64,000 nt of DNA, from assembly GCF_013364355.1 (NCBI RefSeq), contig NZ_CP054931.1, forward strand, positions 4,019,501-4,083,500, in the 5' to 3' direction. The position numbers and the translations under genes were made by a program. The stretch is from Stenotrophomonas sp. NA06056 (lineage in GTDB: Bacteria; Pseudomonadota; Gammaproteobacteria; Xanthomonadales; Xanthomonadaceae). Positions 1 through 11,662 of the stretch are shown here, piece after piece. The notes below the pieces were generated by a model. It saw nothing but the letters and a program-made list of their open reading frames with translations. It was not told where the DNA came from and ran no database searches. Every line of letters begins with the position of its first letter. Within the stretch, counting starts at the first letter, position 1.

Positions 1-1
1 G

Positions 2-1738
2 CCCGCCGAAAAGCGCGTGCGCAAGGCCCGCGTAACCAAGGCTGCCGCTCCGGCCGCCGCCGAAACCAGCGCCGCCCCGGCGCAGCCTGCCCTGCCGTTG
101 GCAGCCGCGCCCGAAGCGCCGGCGCCAGCAGCTGCAGCGCCTTCCGCGCCGAGCGCGCCTGCCACCGAGGCCCCTGCCAGCAGTGGCGGCGGCGAAGGTG
201 GCGAGGGCCGCGAATCCGGCCAGCCGCGGCAGTCGCAGCAGCAGAACAACCAGGGCGGCGGCCAGAACCAGAACCCCTACAACCAGGGCGGCCAGCAGGG
301 TCAGGGCAACCGCCGCGACCGCTTCCGCAACCGTCGTGATCGCGATCGCAACGGCGGTGGTGGTGGTGGTGGTGGCAACAACGGCCGCTACCGCGACGAC
401 GGCATGCCCAACGACAACGGCGAACAGCAGCCGTTCGTTCCGCGTCCGCACGCCAACGTGCCCGAAGGCTTCCCGGTCTATTCGCTGAGCGACCTCAAGC
501 GCATGCCGGCCCAGAAGCTGCTGGAGATCGCAGAGCAGCTGCAGATTTCAGAAGGTGTGGCCCGTGCCCGCAAGCAGGACGTGATCTTCGCGCTGCTGAA
601 GGTGCTGACCCGCCACGGCGACGGCGTTGCCGCCGACGGTGTGCTGGAAATCCTGCCGGACGGCTTCGGCTTCCTGCGCGCGGCCGAGGCCAGCTACCTG
701 GCCGGCCCGGACGACACCTACATCTCGCCCAGCCAGATCCGCCGCTTCAACCTGCGTACCGGCGACCATCTGTCCGGCCGCATCCGCTTCCCGAAGGACG
801 GCGAGCGCTACTTCGCGCTGTCGATCGTGGACACCATCAACGGTGAGCCGCTGGAAGCGTCGAAGAACAAGGTGCTGTTCGAGAACCTGACCCCCCTGTT
901 CCCGCGTCGTCGCTTCACCCTGGAGCGCGGCAACGGTTCGTCGGAAGACATTACCGGCCGCATCCTCGACCTGATGGCACCGCAGGGCAAGGGCCAGCGC
1001 TCGCTCATCGTTTCCCAGCCGAAGGCCGGCAAGACGATGATGATGCAGCAGGTGGCCACGGCCATCACCACCAACCATCCGGACGTGCACCTGATCGTGC
1101 TGCTGATCGACGAGCGCCCGGAAGAAGTGACCGAAATGCAGCGCACCGTGCGCGGCGAGGTCATCAGCTCGACCTTCGACGAACCGGCCGCGCGCCACGT
1201 GCAGGTGGCCGAAATGGTCATCGAGCGCGCCAAGCGCCTGGTCGAGCACAAGAAGGACGTGGTGATCCTGCTCGACTCGATCACCCGCCTGGCACGTGCC
1301 TACAACAACGTCGTGCCGAGCTCGGGCAAGGTGCTGACCGGTGGTGTGGACGCCAACGCCCTGCACCGCCCGAAGCGCTTCTTCGGTGCCGCGCGCAACG
1401 TGGAAGAAGGCGGCAGCCTGACCATCATCGCCACCGCGCTGGTCGATACCGGCTCGAAGATGGACGAGGTGATCTACGAAGAGTTCAAGGGCACCGGCAA
1501 CAGCGAAGTGCACCTGAGCCGTCGTATCGCTGAAAAGCGTGTGTTCCCGGCCATCGACATCAACCGTTCGGGTACCCGTCGCGAAGACCTGCTGATCGAG
1601 CCGGAGCTGCTGCAGAAGATCTGGATCCTGCGCAAGCTGCTGCATCCGATGGATGAAATGACGGCAATGGAATTCCTGCTGGACAAGATGAAGAACACCA
1701 AGTCCAACGACGAGTTCTTCGGTTCGATGAAGCGCTGA
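2..1738 (+). CDS. rho: Transcription termination factor Rho (5' end outside window)
   Basis: Hexameric RNA-dependent ATPase that ends transcription. The reading frame is open to the window edge, so the N terminus is missing; 578 residues are visible. An Ala/Pro-rich stretch is followed by a Gly/Asn/Gln/Arg-rich low-complexity insert (about residues 60-135), then the Rho N-terminal helical domain and cold-shock RNA-binding domain ([10 protein letters not shown]), Walker A PKAGKT, Walker [17 protein letters not shown], and a C-terminal end matching the family. E. coli Rho is about 419 residues, so the extra length is all N-terminal, as in other Xanthomonadaceae and in actinobacterial Rho. A terminator follows directly. 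Confidence 0.97.
   Translation, partial: PAEKRVRKARVTKAAAPAAAETSAAPAQPALPLAAAPEAPAPAAAAPSAPSAPATEAPASSGGGEGGEGRESGQPRQSQQQNNQGGGQNQNPYNQGGQQGQGNRRDRFRNRRDRDRNGGGGGGGGNNGRYRDDGMPNDNGEQQPFVPRPHANVPEGFPVYSLSDLKRMPAQKLLEIAEQLQISEGVARARKQDVIFALLKVLTRHGDGVAADGVLEILPDGFGFLRAAEASYLAGPDDTYISPSQIRRFNLRTGDHLSGRIRFPKDGERYFALSIVDTINGEPLEASKNKVLFENLTPLFPRRRFTLERGNGSSEDITGRILDLMAPQGKGQRSLIVSQPKAGKTMMMQQVATAITTNHPDVHLIVLLIDERPEEVTEMQRTVRGEVISSTFDEPAARHVQVAEMVIERAKRLVEHKKDVVILLDSITRLARAYNNVVPSSGKVLTGGVDANALHRPKRFFGAARNVEEGGSLTIIATALVDTGSKMDEVIYEEFKGTGNSEVHLSRRIAEKRVFPAIDINRSGTRREDLLIEPELLQKIWILRKLLHPMDEMTAMEFLLDKMKNTKSNDEFFGSMKR
355..375 (+). repeat. In-frame GGT trinucleotide run inside rho
   Basis: About seven GGT triplets in a row encode a polyglycine tract in the disordered N-terminal insert of Rho. 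Slippage here would change the length of the linker without breaking the frame. Confidence 0.8.
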
Positions 1739-1762
1739 TCGCGCAGCATTGATGCACTACGG

Positions 1763-1792
1763 AAAGGCCCCGCGATGCGGGGCTTTTTCTTT
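1763..1792 (+). terminator. Intrinsic terminator after rho
   Basis: A 7-bp GC stem (GCCCCGC / GCGGGGC) with a GAT loop is followed by a T-rich run (TTTTTCTTT). It lies 25 bases after the rho stop codon. Confidence 0.9.
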
Positions 1793-1961
1793 GGGTGGCA
1801 GCAGGACAATCGGCTTCACTTCGCGGCCCGGCGTTTTGGCGATAATCTGCGGGACAAATGCCTGACTCTCCGCCCCGACCGTGCTGGCCGGGCCGCCGAT
1901 TCCCGCTGTTGCCCCATCCGGAGGATCCGGCGGGTCCAGCCCTGCCCGATTCTTCAACCGC

Positions 1962-3536
1962 ATGCGCACACTGTCCCCCCGGCTCAACCTGGGCAAGCTG
2001 ATTCTTGCCCTGGCCCTGCTCAGCGCGATCATCGCCCTGGCCAATACGCTGCTTGCCAGCTATCGCGTGCAGCGCGACCAGCTGGTGGGAAACACCCTGG
2101 AAGCGAACCGTGTGTATGCCACCAAGCTGGCCGAGACCACGCAGAACTTCCTGCTGGCCGCGCAGCAGCAGCTGGCCTATGCCGCCAACCGGCTTGGCAA
2201 CAGCGACATGGATCCTGCCCAGGCGCAGGATGAGGCCCGCCGTCTGCAGCTGCAGTCCAGCAGCTTCAATTCTTCACTGGTGGTGGCCAGCGATGGGCGG
2301 GTGATCGCGACCTCGCCGCAGAGCCTGCAGCTGCAGGGCGAGATCCTGCGCAGCGCCGGCAGCAAGGCGGCGCTCGAGCGGCGCGAGCCGATGATCAGCG
2401 ATCCCTACCAGTCGGCCACCGGCAAGCTGCTGATCTCGATCTCGCACCCGGTGTTCGACCGCAGCGGCCAGTACCGCGGCTATGTCAGCGGCACTCTGTA
2501 CCTGCGCCAGCGCAGCGCGCTCAACACCCTGCTGGGTACGCACTACTACCGCGATGGTTCCTACCTGTACGTGGTGGACCGCCATGGCCGCCTGATCTAC
2601 CACATCAATCCCAAGGAAGTGGGTACCTACGCGTTGAACAACCCGGCGGTGAAAGAGGTGATGCGCGGCCAGCGCGGTGCACAGCAGGTGCGCAACAACC
2701 ACAAGGTGGCGATGCTGGCCGGTTACGCACCCGTCGCGGCAACCGGCTGGGGCATCGTCGCGCAGCGCCCGACCGAGGCGACGCTGCAGCCGCTGTCACG
2801 CCTGATGTCAGCGGTGATCTGGAATGCCATTCCGCTGGGCGTGCTGTCGCTGCTGATCACCTGGTGGTTCGCCCGACGTATTTCGCTGCCGCTGTGGCAG
2901 CTGGCGCGCAACGTGCAGGACGGCGAAGACACCGGCAACGCGATCAGCCACGTCAACGGCATCCGCGCCTGGTACTTCGAAGTCGCGCAGCTGAAACAGG
3001 CCGTGCTGTACAGCTTCAATGCGCTGCAGGACCGGATCGGCACGCTCAACCGCGCCAGCCGCACCGACCCGCTGACCGGCCTGCTCAATCGCCGCGGGCT
3101 GCAGCAGGCGCTCGACGCGCTGCAGGCGCAGGGCCTGCCGTTTGCGATCCTGACGCTGGATATCGACCGCTTCAAGTCGATCAACGACAGCCATGGTCAC
3201 GACGTCGGTGATGCAGCCATCGTACATATCGCCGAACAGATGCGCCGCCATTCGCGCGAGACCGACGTGCTGTGCCGCGCCGGTGGCGAGGAGTTCCTGG
3301 TGCTGCTGCCGGGCGTTGGCATCGAAGCGGCCCGGCAGACCGGCGAGCGCCTGCGCCAGGCCATCGCTGACGAACCCTTCGCGCCGGTGGGCACCATCAC
3401 CGTGTCCTTGGGCGTGGCCCACTTCCCCAGTTTCCACACGGATCCGGAACAGGCACTGCGCCTGGCCGACAAGGCCCTGTACCTGGCCAAGGAACAGGGC
3501 CGCAACCGGGTCGTGGTGTACCCGCACGCCGATTGA
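1962..3536 (+). CDS. Membrane-bound diguanylate cyclase (Cache sensor, GGEEF)
   Basis: Predicted to make cyclic di-GMP from two GTP in response to an extracytoplasmic signal. The protein (524 aa) has an N-terminal membrane helix (about residues 8-30), a periplasmic Cache-like sensor region (about 35-280), a second membrane helix, and a C-terminal GGDEF domain with the active-site motif AGGEEF. An RETD inhibitory-site motif sits five residues before GGEEF, so product feedback is likely. I chose the ATG at 1962 because translation from the longer upstream start gives a non-conserved Pro/Gly segment before the membrane helix. It stands alone, converging on the next gene. The sensed ligand is unknown. 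Confidence 0.88.
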   Translation: MRTLSPRLNLGKLILALALLSAIIALANTLLASYRVQRDQLVGNTLEANRVYATKLAETTQNFLLAAQQQLAYAANRLGNSDMDPAQAQDEARRLQLQSSSFNSSLVVASDGRVIATSPQSLQLQGEILRSAGSKAALERREPMISDPYQSATGKLLISISHPVFDRSGQYRGYVSGTLYLRQRSALNTLLGTHYYRDGSYLYVVDRHGRLIYHINPKEVGTYALNNPAVKEVMRGQRGAQQVRNNHKVAMLAGYAPVAATGWGIVAQRPTEATLQPLSRLMSAVIWNAIPLGVLSLLITWWFARRISLPLWQLARNVQDGEDTGNAISHVNGIRAWYFEVAQLKQAVLYSFNALQDRIGTLNRASRTDPLTGLLNRRGLQQALDALQAQGLPFAILTLDIDRFKSINDSHGHDVGDAAIVHIAEQMRRHSRETDVLCRAGGEEFLVLLPGVGIEAARQTGERLRQAIADEPFAPVGTITVSLGVAHFPSFHTDPEQALRLADKALYLAKEQGRNRVVVYPHAD

Positions 3537-3550
3537 GCACAGTGATTGAG

Positions 3551-3585
3551 GCGGGATGCGCCGGGACAGACCCGGGGCATCCCGC
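3551..3585. terminator. Nested palindrome between convergent genes
   Basis: Outer arms GCGGGATGC / GCATCCCGC enclose inner arms CCGGG / CCCGG with an ACAGA loop. It lies between the stop codons of two convergent genes and may end transcription from both sides, although it has no long T-run. Confidence 0.45.
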
Positions 3586-3594
3586 AATGATGCA

Positions 3595-4470
3595 TCAGCC
3601 CAGCGGGGTGAGCAGGCGCGGGCCTTCCTGCGCGCGTCCGACCATGTACACACCGCCTTCGGGCAGCAGGTCGGTGCCGGCCACCCGGGTTTCCTCGCCG
3701 GTCTTCCACGGCGCCTGCTGGCGCGGGCCCGGAATGTAGGCAGCCCAGCGGCCGTAGCGCTCGCGCGAATCCTCGAAGGCGAATCGCACCGGCACGCGGA
3801 CGGTCCAGAAGTCGCGATCCTTCGCCTCGCCAGTGGTGGGCGGGGTGAACGTCCAACGCTTCGCGTTCCTGACGCTGGCCTTGGCCAGCACATCGCGCAG
3901 CTGGCTCATGGTGCGCTCGGGGCCGACCACGGTCAGGTTGGTCTGCTCGGCGATCACATCAGCCACCGTGCCATCACGGCCGACCTTGACCATCAACATG
4001 ACCGTGCCCTCCCCCTGCATGGCCAACGCCTGCGGTGGGTACTCCGGCGCGCGCAGTCTGTTGCTGGTCACCTTGTCGGTGCTGTCCTCGCGTTCGCCAC
4101 CCACCTTGCTGAAATTGGCATCGACCAAGCGGACACGCATGCTGCCTTCAACCGGGTTGTCGGCCATCAGACGCAGGCGTACCGCCGTGCGTGCCTGCAT
4201 CGGCTTGCCCTCGACCAGCGTCGGCTCGAAACGCCAGCCCTGCACGGCGTTGTCCACGAAACCGGCAATACCCGCATCGACTTTTTCGCGATGATCGAGC
4301 TGGAACCCTTCAACCTGGCCTTCGCGGCCGATGTCGATGACCCCGCTGAGGGTCATGCTGGCCTGGGCCTGCTTGCGGACCTCGCGCGCGGTCTGCGCGT
4401 CGGCGGTATCGATCAGGGCGCCACCGCCACCTACGGCAAGGGCCAACGCCAGGAAAAGAGAAGAACGCAT
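3595..4470 (-). CDS. Exported protein with TonB C-terminal-like domain
   Basis: Protein of 291 aa with a signal peptide (hydrophobic run then a cut near TADA-QT). The C-terminal half carries a TonB C-terminal-type motif (APEYPPQALAMQGEGTV, then a VKVGRDG turn), and the N-terminal half looks like a weaker copy of the same fold (SGVIDIGREGQVEGF). It has a cleavable signal rather than the usual TonB inner-membrane anchor and lacks the Pro-rich spacer, so it is probably a soluble periplasmic relative and not a classical energy transducer. ATG at 4470 is chosen over a GTG three codons upstream because AAGGAG lies 8 bases before it. Function unknown. Confidence 0.75.
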   Translation of the reverse strand: MRSSLFLALALAVGGGGALIDTADAQTAREVRKQAQASMTLSGVIDIGREGQVEGFQLDHREKVDAGIAGFVDNAVQGWRFEPTLVEGKPMQARTAVRLRLMADNPVEGSMRVRLVDANFSKVGGEREDSTDKVTSNRLRAPEYPPQALAMQGEGTVMLMVKVGRDGTVADVIAEQTNLTVVGPERTMSQLRDVLAKASVRNAKRWTFTPPTTGEAKDRDFWTVRVPVRFAFEDSRERYGRWAAYIPGPRQQAPWKTGEETRVAGTDLLPEGGVYMVGRAQEGPRLLTPLG

Positions 4471-4629
4471 CACAGCCACTCCTTGTGCAGGTACGAGTGA
4501 GCGACACTAGCGCATCTTCGCAGAGGATTCATGCCGGCCGACACCATGCGTCATGGCCTGATTCAGGCCTGCTGCCTGAGCGGGGTGCGCAGTCGCAGGC
4601 CCTGTAGACGCTGCCGCCGGTACAGTCGA

Positions 4630-6360
4630 TCACGCCAGCCGCTGCGCACCCGAATACGGTGGCGTGTCCGGATAGTCACCCGCCGCAAAGCGCGCCTGCA
4701 GCCCCTGCCACCAGGCGGGATCGAACAGATGCCGATAATGCTCGCGCACCGCTGCCAGCTCCTGCGCGGGCAGGCCCATGAATGGCCCGAACCGCTCCGG
4801 GAACACATCGCGGGGGCCGACATGGAACCACGGTTCATCGGCCATCGCTTCTTCCGGTGAGCGTGGCGTGGGCCAGGCGCGGAACACGCAGTCGCTGACC
4901 AGGCACAACTCGTCGTAGTCGTAGAACACGGCGCGGCCGTGGCGCGACACACCGAAGTTCTTCGGCAGCATGTCGCCGGGGAAGATGTTGTTGCGCGCCA
5001 TGTCGGTGATCGCCTGCGCGTAGTCCAGTACCCCTGCACGCACCGCCTCGCCGGCCTGCTCGCGCAGGTAGAGGTTCAGCGGCCGGAAACGACGCTGCAC
5101 GTAACACAACGCGATCTCCACTTCGTCGCCATCCAGACGCACGCTCTGCGCGCACTGCTGCAGCAGCTCGTCCAGCAACGCCGGGGCGAAGCGTTCGCGG
5201 GGGAAACGCAGGTGCCGGTAGGGCTGCGCGTCAAGCAGGCGACCGACCCGATCGAGGTTGAACACCAGGGCGTACTTTTCCTCCACCTGCTGCCGCGACA
5301 TCGCCTTGGGCCAGGCGAAGCGGTCGCGGATCAGCTTGAACACCAGTGGATAGCTGGGCAGGGTGAACACCGCCATGACCATGCCCGGCGTGCCTTCGGC
5401 ATGCGCCAGGCGCTCGTTCGGGTGTTCATTGAAGTGGCGGAAGAACGTCCGGTAGCGCTCGGTTTTGCCCTGCTTGGCGCGCCCAAGCACGGTGTAGATC
5501 TCGTCGATCGGCTTGCCCGGCAGCAGGCTGCGCAGGAACACCACCGCATCACCAACGGTGCCCAGGTCGGCCTGGAAATAGCTGCGCGACACACCGAACA
5601 GGTGGGCCACGTCGCGACGCCGGGTCAGCACGGCATCGGCACGCAGGCCCTGCTCATCGTTGACCAGCGCAATCACGCACGGCGAGAAACGGTGCTCGCC
5701 AAAAACGCGTCCGACCAGATAGGCGCGACGCTCGCGGTAGAACACGGTATCGAGCAGTTCGATGCTGCGCACCGGGGTGTCGCCCCAGTGCGCCAGATCG
5801 TCCTGCAGGCGCACGGCGATGGCGGCCGCACAACGCAGCTGGTGCGCGTACGGAACGTCAAAGCGGTAGTCGGCCAGCACCCGCTGCAGCGCCTCCACCG
5901 GCCGCGTCGGCGAGACGGCATAGGTATGTCGCGCCACCGGATGGGTGATCGCGTCGGAAGGCTCGACATCGAAGGCGATGAACTCCACGTCCGGGTCCAC
6001 GCCGCGGATGGCGAACAGCCGCCGTGACAAGGTGTTGTAGAAGGTCTTGTACAGCTCGGCATCGATCAGGCCCCGCAGCAGGGCGCTGTAGTGCACGTGC
6101 ACCTGCAGCCACAGCGCGCGTTCGCTGATCGCGTTCCCTGCCAGCCGCCGCAGCGCATCCATCTGCTCGGCGATGCACTGGTCGTACAGGGCAATGCGCT
6201 CCACCGCATCGTGGCGCGCCGCTGCCCAGTCGCGCTGTTGGAAACGCACGCGGGCACGCGCCGTGATTGCGGCGAATCGCGCATGGTAGTCCTCGAAACC
6301 ATCACGGATGGCCTCGGCGATGCGTGGTGCCAGTTCGGTTGCAGTGACAGGATCGGACAT
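4630..6360 (-). CDS. aceK: Isocitrate dehydrogenase kinase/phosphatase
   Basis: Bifunctional enzyme (576 aa, usual length for AceK) that phosphorylates and dephosphorylates isocitrate dehydrogenase to divert carbon into the glyoxylate shunt. Typical AceK segments are present throughout, for example [31 protein letters not shown], and [19 protein letters not shown] near the C terminus. [10 protein letters not shown] is taken as the start because the 30 residues upstream come from repeat-rich intergenic DNA. Unlike enteric bacteria it is not beside aceBA. The isocitrate dehydrogenase 3 kb upstream is the monomeric type, not the dimeric form AceK is known to modify. Confidence 0.95.
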   Translation of the reverse strand: MSDPVTATELAPRIAEAIRDGFEDYHARFAAITARARVRFQQRDWAAARHDAVERIALYDQCIAEQMDALRRLAGNAISERALWLQVHVHYSALLRGLIDAELYKTFYNTLSRRLFAIRGVDPDVEFIAFDVEPSDAITHPVARHTYAVSPTRPVEALQRVLADYRFDVPYAHQLRCAAAIAVRLQDDLAHWGDTPVRSIELLDTVFYRERRAYLVGRVFGEHRFSPCVIALVNDEQGLRADAVLTRRRDVAHLFGVSRSYFQADLGTVGDAVVFLRSLLPGKPIDEIYTVLGRAKQGKTERYRTFFRHFNEHPNERLAHAEGTPGMVMAVFTLPSYPLVFKLIRDRFAWPKAMSRQQVEEKYALVFNLDRVGRLLDAQPYRHLRFPRERFAPALLDELLQQCAQSVRLDGDEVEIALCYVQRRFRPLNLYLREQAGEAVRAGVLDYAQAITDMARNNIFPGDMLPKNFGVSRHGRAVFYDYDELCLVSDCVFRAWPTPRSPEEAMADEPWFHVGPRDVFPERFGPFMGLPAQELAAVREHYRHLFDPAWWQGLQARFAAGDYPDTPPYSGAQRLA

Positions 6361-6423
6361 GCACGACGTATCCGGGGGAGCCGACCTCACCATACGCTGG
6401 CGTGTGTGCTGCCGTCGAGCGCG

Positions 6424-6503
6424 CAGACGGTGCCGCCCGCTGGCCGGCACCGTCTGGGCAACCCCTGGAGGCAGGCAGTTGCCGGCCAGCGGCCGGCACT
6501 ACC
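6424..6503. repeat. Pair of SMAG-type palindromes
   Basis: First a hairpin with 11-bp arms (CAGACGGTGCC / GGCACCGTCTG, 6424-6456), then a GTAG-headed palindrome on the minus strand (GTAGTGCCGGCCGCTGGCC, up to 6502). The pair sits between the end of the roadblock operon and the aceK start and could act as a terminator or mRNA stabiliser for the operon. Confidence 0.8.
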
Positions 6504-6505
6504 GC

Positions 6506-6865
6506 TCAGATCGCCAGTTCGGCTTCCACGTCCTGCACCTTGCGCCGGGCCATGGCGAGGTTGGACTTGGTCCGGTCCAGCACGATGTAGAAGAACAGGC
6601 CCTTCTTCTTCGCCACCGGGCGCATGATGTGGTACGCCTTTCCGAGCGAGATCAGGATGTCCTCGATGCTGTCGTTGAGGTTGAGCGAGGCAGCGGTTTT
6701 CATCTTCGCGCGGATCACTTCGGTATTGCCGGCCGCGGCCACCTCCATGTCCATGCCCGAACCGGCTTCGCCCAGCAGCATGCCGCTCTCGTAGTCGACC
6801 AGCGCCACGGCCTGCGCGCCATCGATGCCCATCAGTGCAGTCAACGAATCATTCAATCCAGCCAC
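6506..6865 (-). CDS. Small conserved protein of GTPase cassette (roadblock-like)
   Basis: Protein of 119 aa, last gene of a four-gene minus-strand cassette. The pattern of a short helix, two beta strands (AVALVDYESGMLLGEAG), a long helix and a final strand pair (GLFFYIVLDR) matches the Roadblock/LC7 fold, seen in regulators of small GTPases such as MglB. No catalytic residues or signal peptide. It lies about 50 bases after the second roadblock-like gene. The fold is inferred from pattern only. Confidence 0.65.
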   Translation of the reverse strand: MAGLNDSLTALMGIDGAQAVALVDYESGMLLGEAGSGMDMEVAAAGNTEVIRAKMKTAASLNLNDSIEDILISLGKAYHIMRPVAKKKGLFFYIVLDRTKSNLAMARRKVQDVEAELAI

Positions 6866-6917
6866 GTTGCACCCCTCTCAATGTTGGTTCGAGCCCCTCG
6901 TTCCCCTGCGGCCGGGC

Positions 6918-7334
6918 TCACGATCCGCTGAGTTCGGCCAGGATCGCCTGGCCACATTCCCTGCTCTGCCACAGCACCTGGCCGATCACGCTGCGCTGAT
7001 CGCAGGCGGCCATCAACAGCAGCGGCGCCCGACCTTCGGCCTGGATGGCGAGCATCAGTACCTTGCCGCCGGCGGCCTCCAGCATCAGCGTCTGCAGATC
7101 GCCCAGCGCCAGCTCGCGCCCCACTGCGGCGGCCAGGGCCAGCATCGCGCTGGTCATCGCCGCCAAGCGTTCACCGCGCCCCTCCGCACCCGCGCTGACC
7201 AGGGCAAAGCCATCAACGCTGGCCAGCACCACGGTCTTCACCCCTTCCACCCGTTGCTGCAGATCCTGCAGCAACGGGTGCAGGCGCTCACGCTGCTGCG
7301 CGTCCGGCAACGACGCGCCTTGTCCATCAGGCAT
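6918..7334 (-). CDS. Roadblock/LC7 domain protein, probable GTPase regulator
   Basis: Protein of 138 aa with a Roadblock/LC7 pattern: VVLASVDGFALVSAG, a helix with GERLAAMTSAMLALA, then KVLMLAIQAEG. This family acts as co-GAP or scaffold for Ras-like GTPases (MglB with MglA). Its start at 7334 overlaps the stop of the GTPase gene by 8 bases, so the two are probably translationally coupled and work as partners. A start six codons upstream at 7352 is also possible. Confidence 0.75.
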   Translation of the reverse strand: MPDGQGASLPDAQQRERLHPLLQDLQQRVEGVKTVVLASVDGFALVSAGAEGRGERLAAMTSAMLALAAAVGRELALGDLQTLMLEAAGGKVLMLAIQAEGRAPLLLMAACDQRSVIGQVLWQSRECGQAILAELSGS

Positions 7335-7875
7335 GTGCGGCCACCAGTGCATGCGCTTCCATTTCGCTCATCAGTACGTCCATCAGCAGCAATCCCTGTT
7401 CGCGATCACGGGCATCCACAGCCAGCAACGGCAGCGGCTGGTCATCGAGCCTGGCGCGATCGGCCCAGTCATCCAGTGCCGCTGCCGGCACCTGGTCGAG
7501 GTGCGTCACCGCCACCACCAGGGCCAGCGCCGGACCGAACGGGCGCAGCACCTGCAGGTAGGCGTCCAGCTCGGCGGCCACCCCGGCCCGGCGCGCGTCC
7601 AGCAGCAGCACCGCACCGCGCGCGCCCTGCAGCAGGATCGGCCACAGGAAATCAAAGCGCTGCTGGCCGGGCGTGCCATACAGACGCAGCCTTTCACCGT
7701 TGGGCAAGTCGATATCGGCATAGTCCAGCGCCACCGTGGTCGAGGCCTTGTCCGCACCCGCGCGGTCGCTGTTGGCTACATCGGTGTCGACCACCGCTCC
7801 TGCGGCGATGCTGCGGACCAAGGTCGATTTGCCGCTGCCCATGCCGCCGAGCACCACCACCTTGTGCTCACGCAT
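7327..7875 (-). CDS. Ras/MglA-like small GTPase
   Basis: Protein of 182 aa. It has a P-loop (GGMGSGKST, residues about 9-17), a switch II/G3 region reading YGTPGQQRFDFLW in place of DxxGQ (as in MglA-type bacterial GTPases) and a G4 motif THLDQ in place of NKxD. These features fit the prokaryotic small GTPases that set cell polarity or control motility. The start at 7875 overlaps the end of the upstream gene by 8 bases; the long upstream extension of the frame is antisense-like and was rejected. With two roadblock genes downstream it forms a compact GTPase module. Confidence 0.85.
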   Translation of the reverse strand: MREHKVVVLGGMGSGKSTLVRSIAAGAVVDTDVANSDRAGADKASTTVALDYADIDLPNGERLRLYGTPGQQRFDFLWPILLQGARGAVLLLDARRAGVAAELDAYLQVLRPFGPALALVVAVTHLDQVPAAALDDWADRARLDDQPLPLLAVDARDREQGLLLMDVLMSEMEAHALVAAHA

Positions 7876-8815
7876 CGCGATCGCTCCCGCGCAGCGTCCG
7901 CCACAGGCGCGCGAGCAGGCCGTTGTCGGCCTGTCCGGCACGTGCGCCCGACAGTGGTGCGGTAGGCGCAACCTGCAGCTGTGCATAACCGCACAGGTAG
8001 GCGGCGTGGATGAAATCGCGCACGGCGGCGGCGGGAAGATCCAGCAGCATCGCGCATTCGTCCACCGTGCAGGCACGCTTGAGCAGCAGCGAACACAGAC
8101 GGAAGCCATCGTGATCGTGGCCGAGCACGCGGAAATCCGGCCAGCGCAGCAGCTTCACCGACGCCCCGCGCAGGCGCTCATCCAACGCCTGCCAGTGGCG
8201 GCTGCGCTGCGCCCATTGCCACAGCAACGGACGCAATGGCAGGCGCGCGCGGTCAGCCGCCAGGGCCTGAAACTGTTCCGGCTGCAATGCGTCCAGATAC
8301 AGATGCTCGAAGCCCTGTGCCAGCCGTTCCACCAGTACCGTGGCTGGCTCGTGCAGCAGCACCGCCTGGTCCTGTTCCAGGTCAAGCAGCAACAGCGGCT
8401 CTGCGCCCTCGCCCAACAGCGCTTGGCCCTGCCGCAAGGGCAAGCGCTCGCGCAGCAGGCGGGTAATCGCATGCGCGCCGTCCGCCAGGCGGATCGCTGT
8501 CGCTGCGGTGCCGGCCTGCATCCCGCGCAGTGCCCGTCCGATCGCACCATCATCCAATACGTCCTGGCCGCCATCGCCTTCGCGCAGCTGGCCACCGAGA
8601 TCCTCGATCCAGCAATGCAACCGCGGGCGCTGCTGGCGCATGCGCAGTGCCGCGTTGCGCAGTGCCGGTGTATCGCGGATCACCAGCAGGTCGCAGTCGT
8701 CCAGGTCCTGGCTGCGACGGATCTGCCCGTCGGGCAACGCCGAGGCCAACCGCAGGCGCTGCAGCAGGGCCTGTTCGCCCTGGATGTCGGTTCCCACTAC
8801 AAGCACGCGTGCCAT
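7868..8815 (-). CDS. Uncharacterised first gene of GTPase/roadblock cassette
   Basis: Protein of 315 aa that I do not recognise. The N terminus (MARVLVVGTDIQGEQALLQR, then CDLLVIRDTP) looks like a Rossmann or receiver-like beta-alpha fold without a clear phospho-acceptor. The C-terminal third (CTVDECAMLLDLPAAAVRDF) looks like a small winged-helix. No membrane segment. It is translationally coupled to the GTPase, so a role as its effector or sensor is likely. ATG at 8815 is preferred over one seven codons upstream. Confidence 0.7.
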   Translation of the reverse strand: MARVLVVGTDIQGEQALLQRLRLASALPDGQIRRSQDLDDCDLLVIRDTPALRNAALRMRQQRPRLHCWIEDLGGQLREGDGGQDVLDDGAIGRALRGMQAGTAATAIRLADGAHAITRLLRERLPLRQGQALLGEGAEPLLLLDLEQDQAVLLHEPATVLVERLAQGFEHLYLDALQPEQFQALAADRARLPLRPLLWQWAQRSRHWQALDERLRGASVKLLRWPDFRVLGHDHDGFRLCSLLLKRACTVDECAMLLDLPAAAVRDFIHAAYLCGYAQLQVAPTAPLSGARAGQADNGLLARLWRTLRGSDRDA

Positions 8816-9048
8816 CCGTGTTCCCCGTGCGACCACCTCCCCGGCGGTCTCGCATCGCCAAGGCTAGGCCATGGCTTGCCGCCATCGCCGTGATCGACTG
8901 CTCATATTGGTGGCAGTGGCAAACACGCATTCGTCCGTTCTGCGACGGCCATCGCGGGCAAGTTTCATGCCGTATTGACGGCATTCCGACAGGCGACGGA
9001 TTTCACGGTTTTCCGTCGCACCTGGTCCGCGCGTCGATGGAGGCAAGG
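8816..9048. other. Intergenic region upstream of the GTPase cassette
   Basis: No gene is visible here. The stretch holds the presumed minus-strand promoter region of the GTPase cassette, though no convincing -35/-10 pair was found. It ends at the SMAG-derived repeat cluster. Confidence 0.5.
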
Positions 9049-9133
9049 GTGGATCCATGCCACCTGGATGGAAGCCCGGGTGGATCCATGCCACCTGGAT
9101 GGACGCCCTGGTAGATCCACGCCATGCGTGGAT
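9049..9133 (+). repeat. Three tandem SMAG-derived palindromes
   Basis: Two copies of GTGGATCCATGCCACCTGGA-type sequence (from 9049 and 9079, 30-bp period) precede a canonical GTAGATCCACGCCATGCGTG element (9111-9133). The first two have lost the GTAG head and look like decayed copies. They lie downstream of icd beyond its terminator. Confidence 0.8.
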
Positions 9134-9154
9134 GGACGCCGACGGCAAGCGGGC

Positions 9155-9184
9155 AAAAAGAAACCCGCGCCGAAGCGCGGGTTT
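9155..9184 (-). terminator. Intrinsic terminator of icd
   Basis: Minus-strand hairpin CCCGCGC / GCGCGGG with a TTCG loop (read on that strand) is followed by a T-run. It lies about 30 bases after the icd stop codon. Confidence 0.88.
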
Positions 9185-9210
9185 CAAGATCCCAACCGGG
9201 CAGCGATGGA

Positions 9211-11582
<2,372 letters not shown>

Positions 11583-11662
11583 AGCCGCGCCATACGCGGC
11601 GGTACTGGACCGCTGTGTTTCGTCATTGGCTCGCTTCCGGCCTGGAAACTGAGACTTGATGG

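Noticed and set aside
4531..4860. 109-codon Arg-rich open frame on the plus strand
   Set aside because: Overlaps aceK in antisense, has no ribosome site and is Arg/Cys-rich like a shadow frame.
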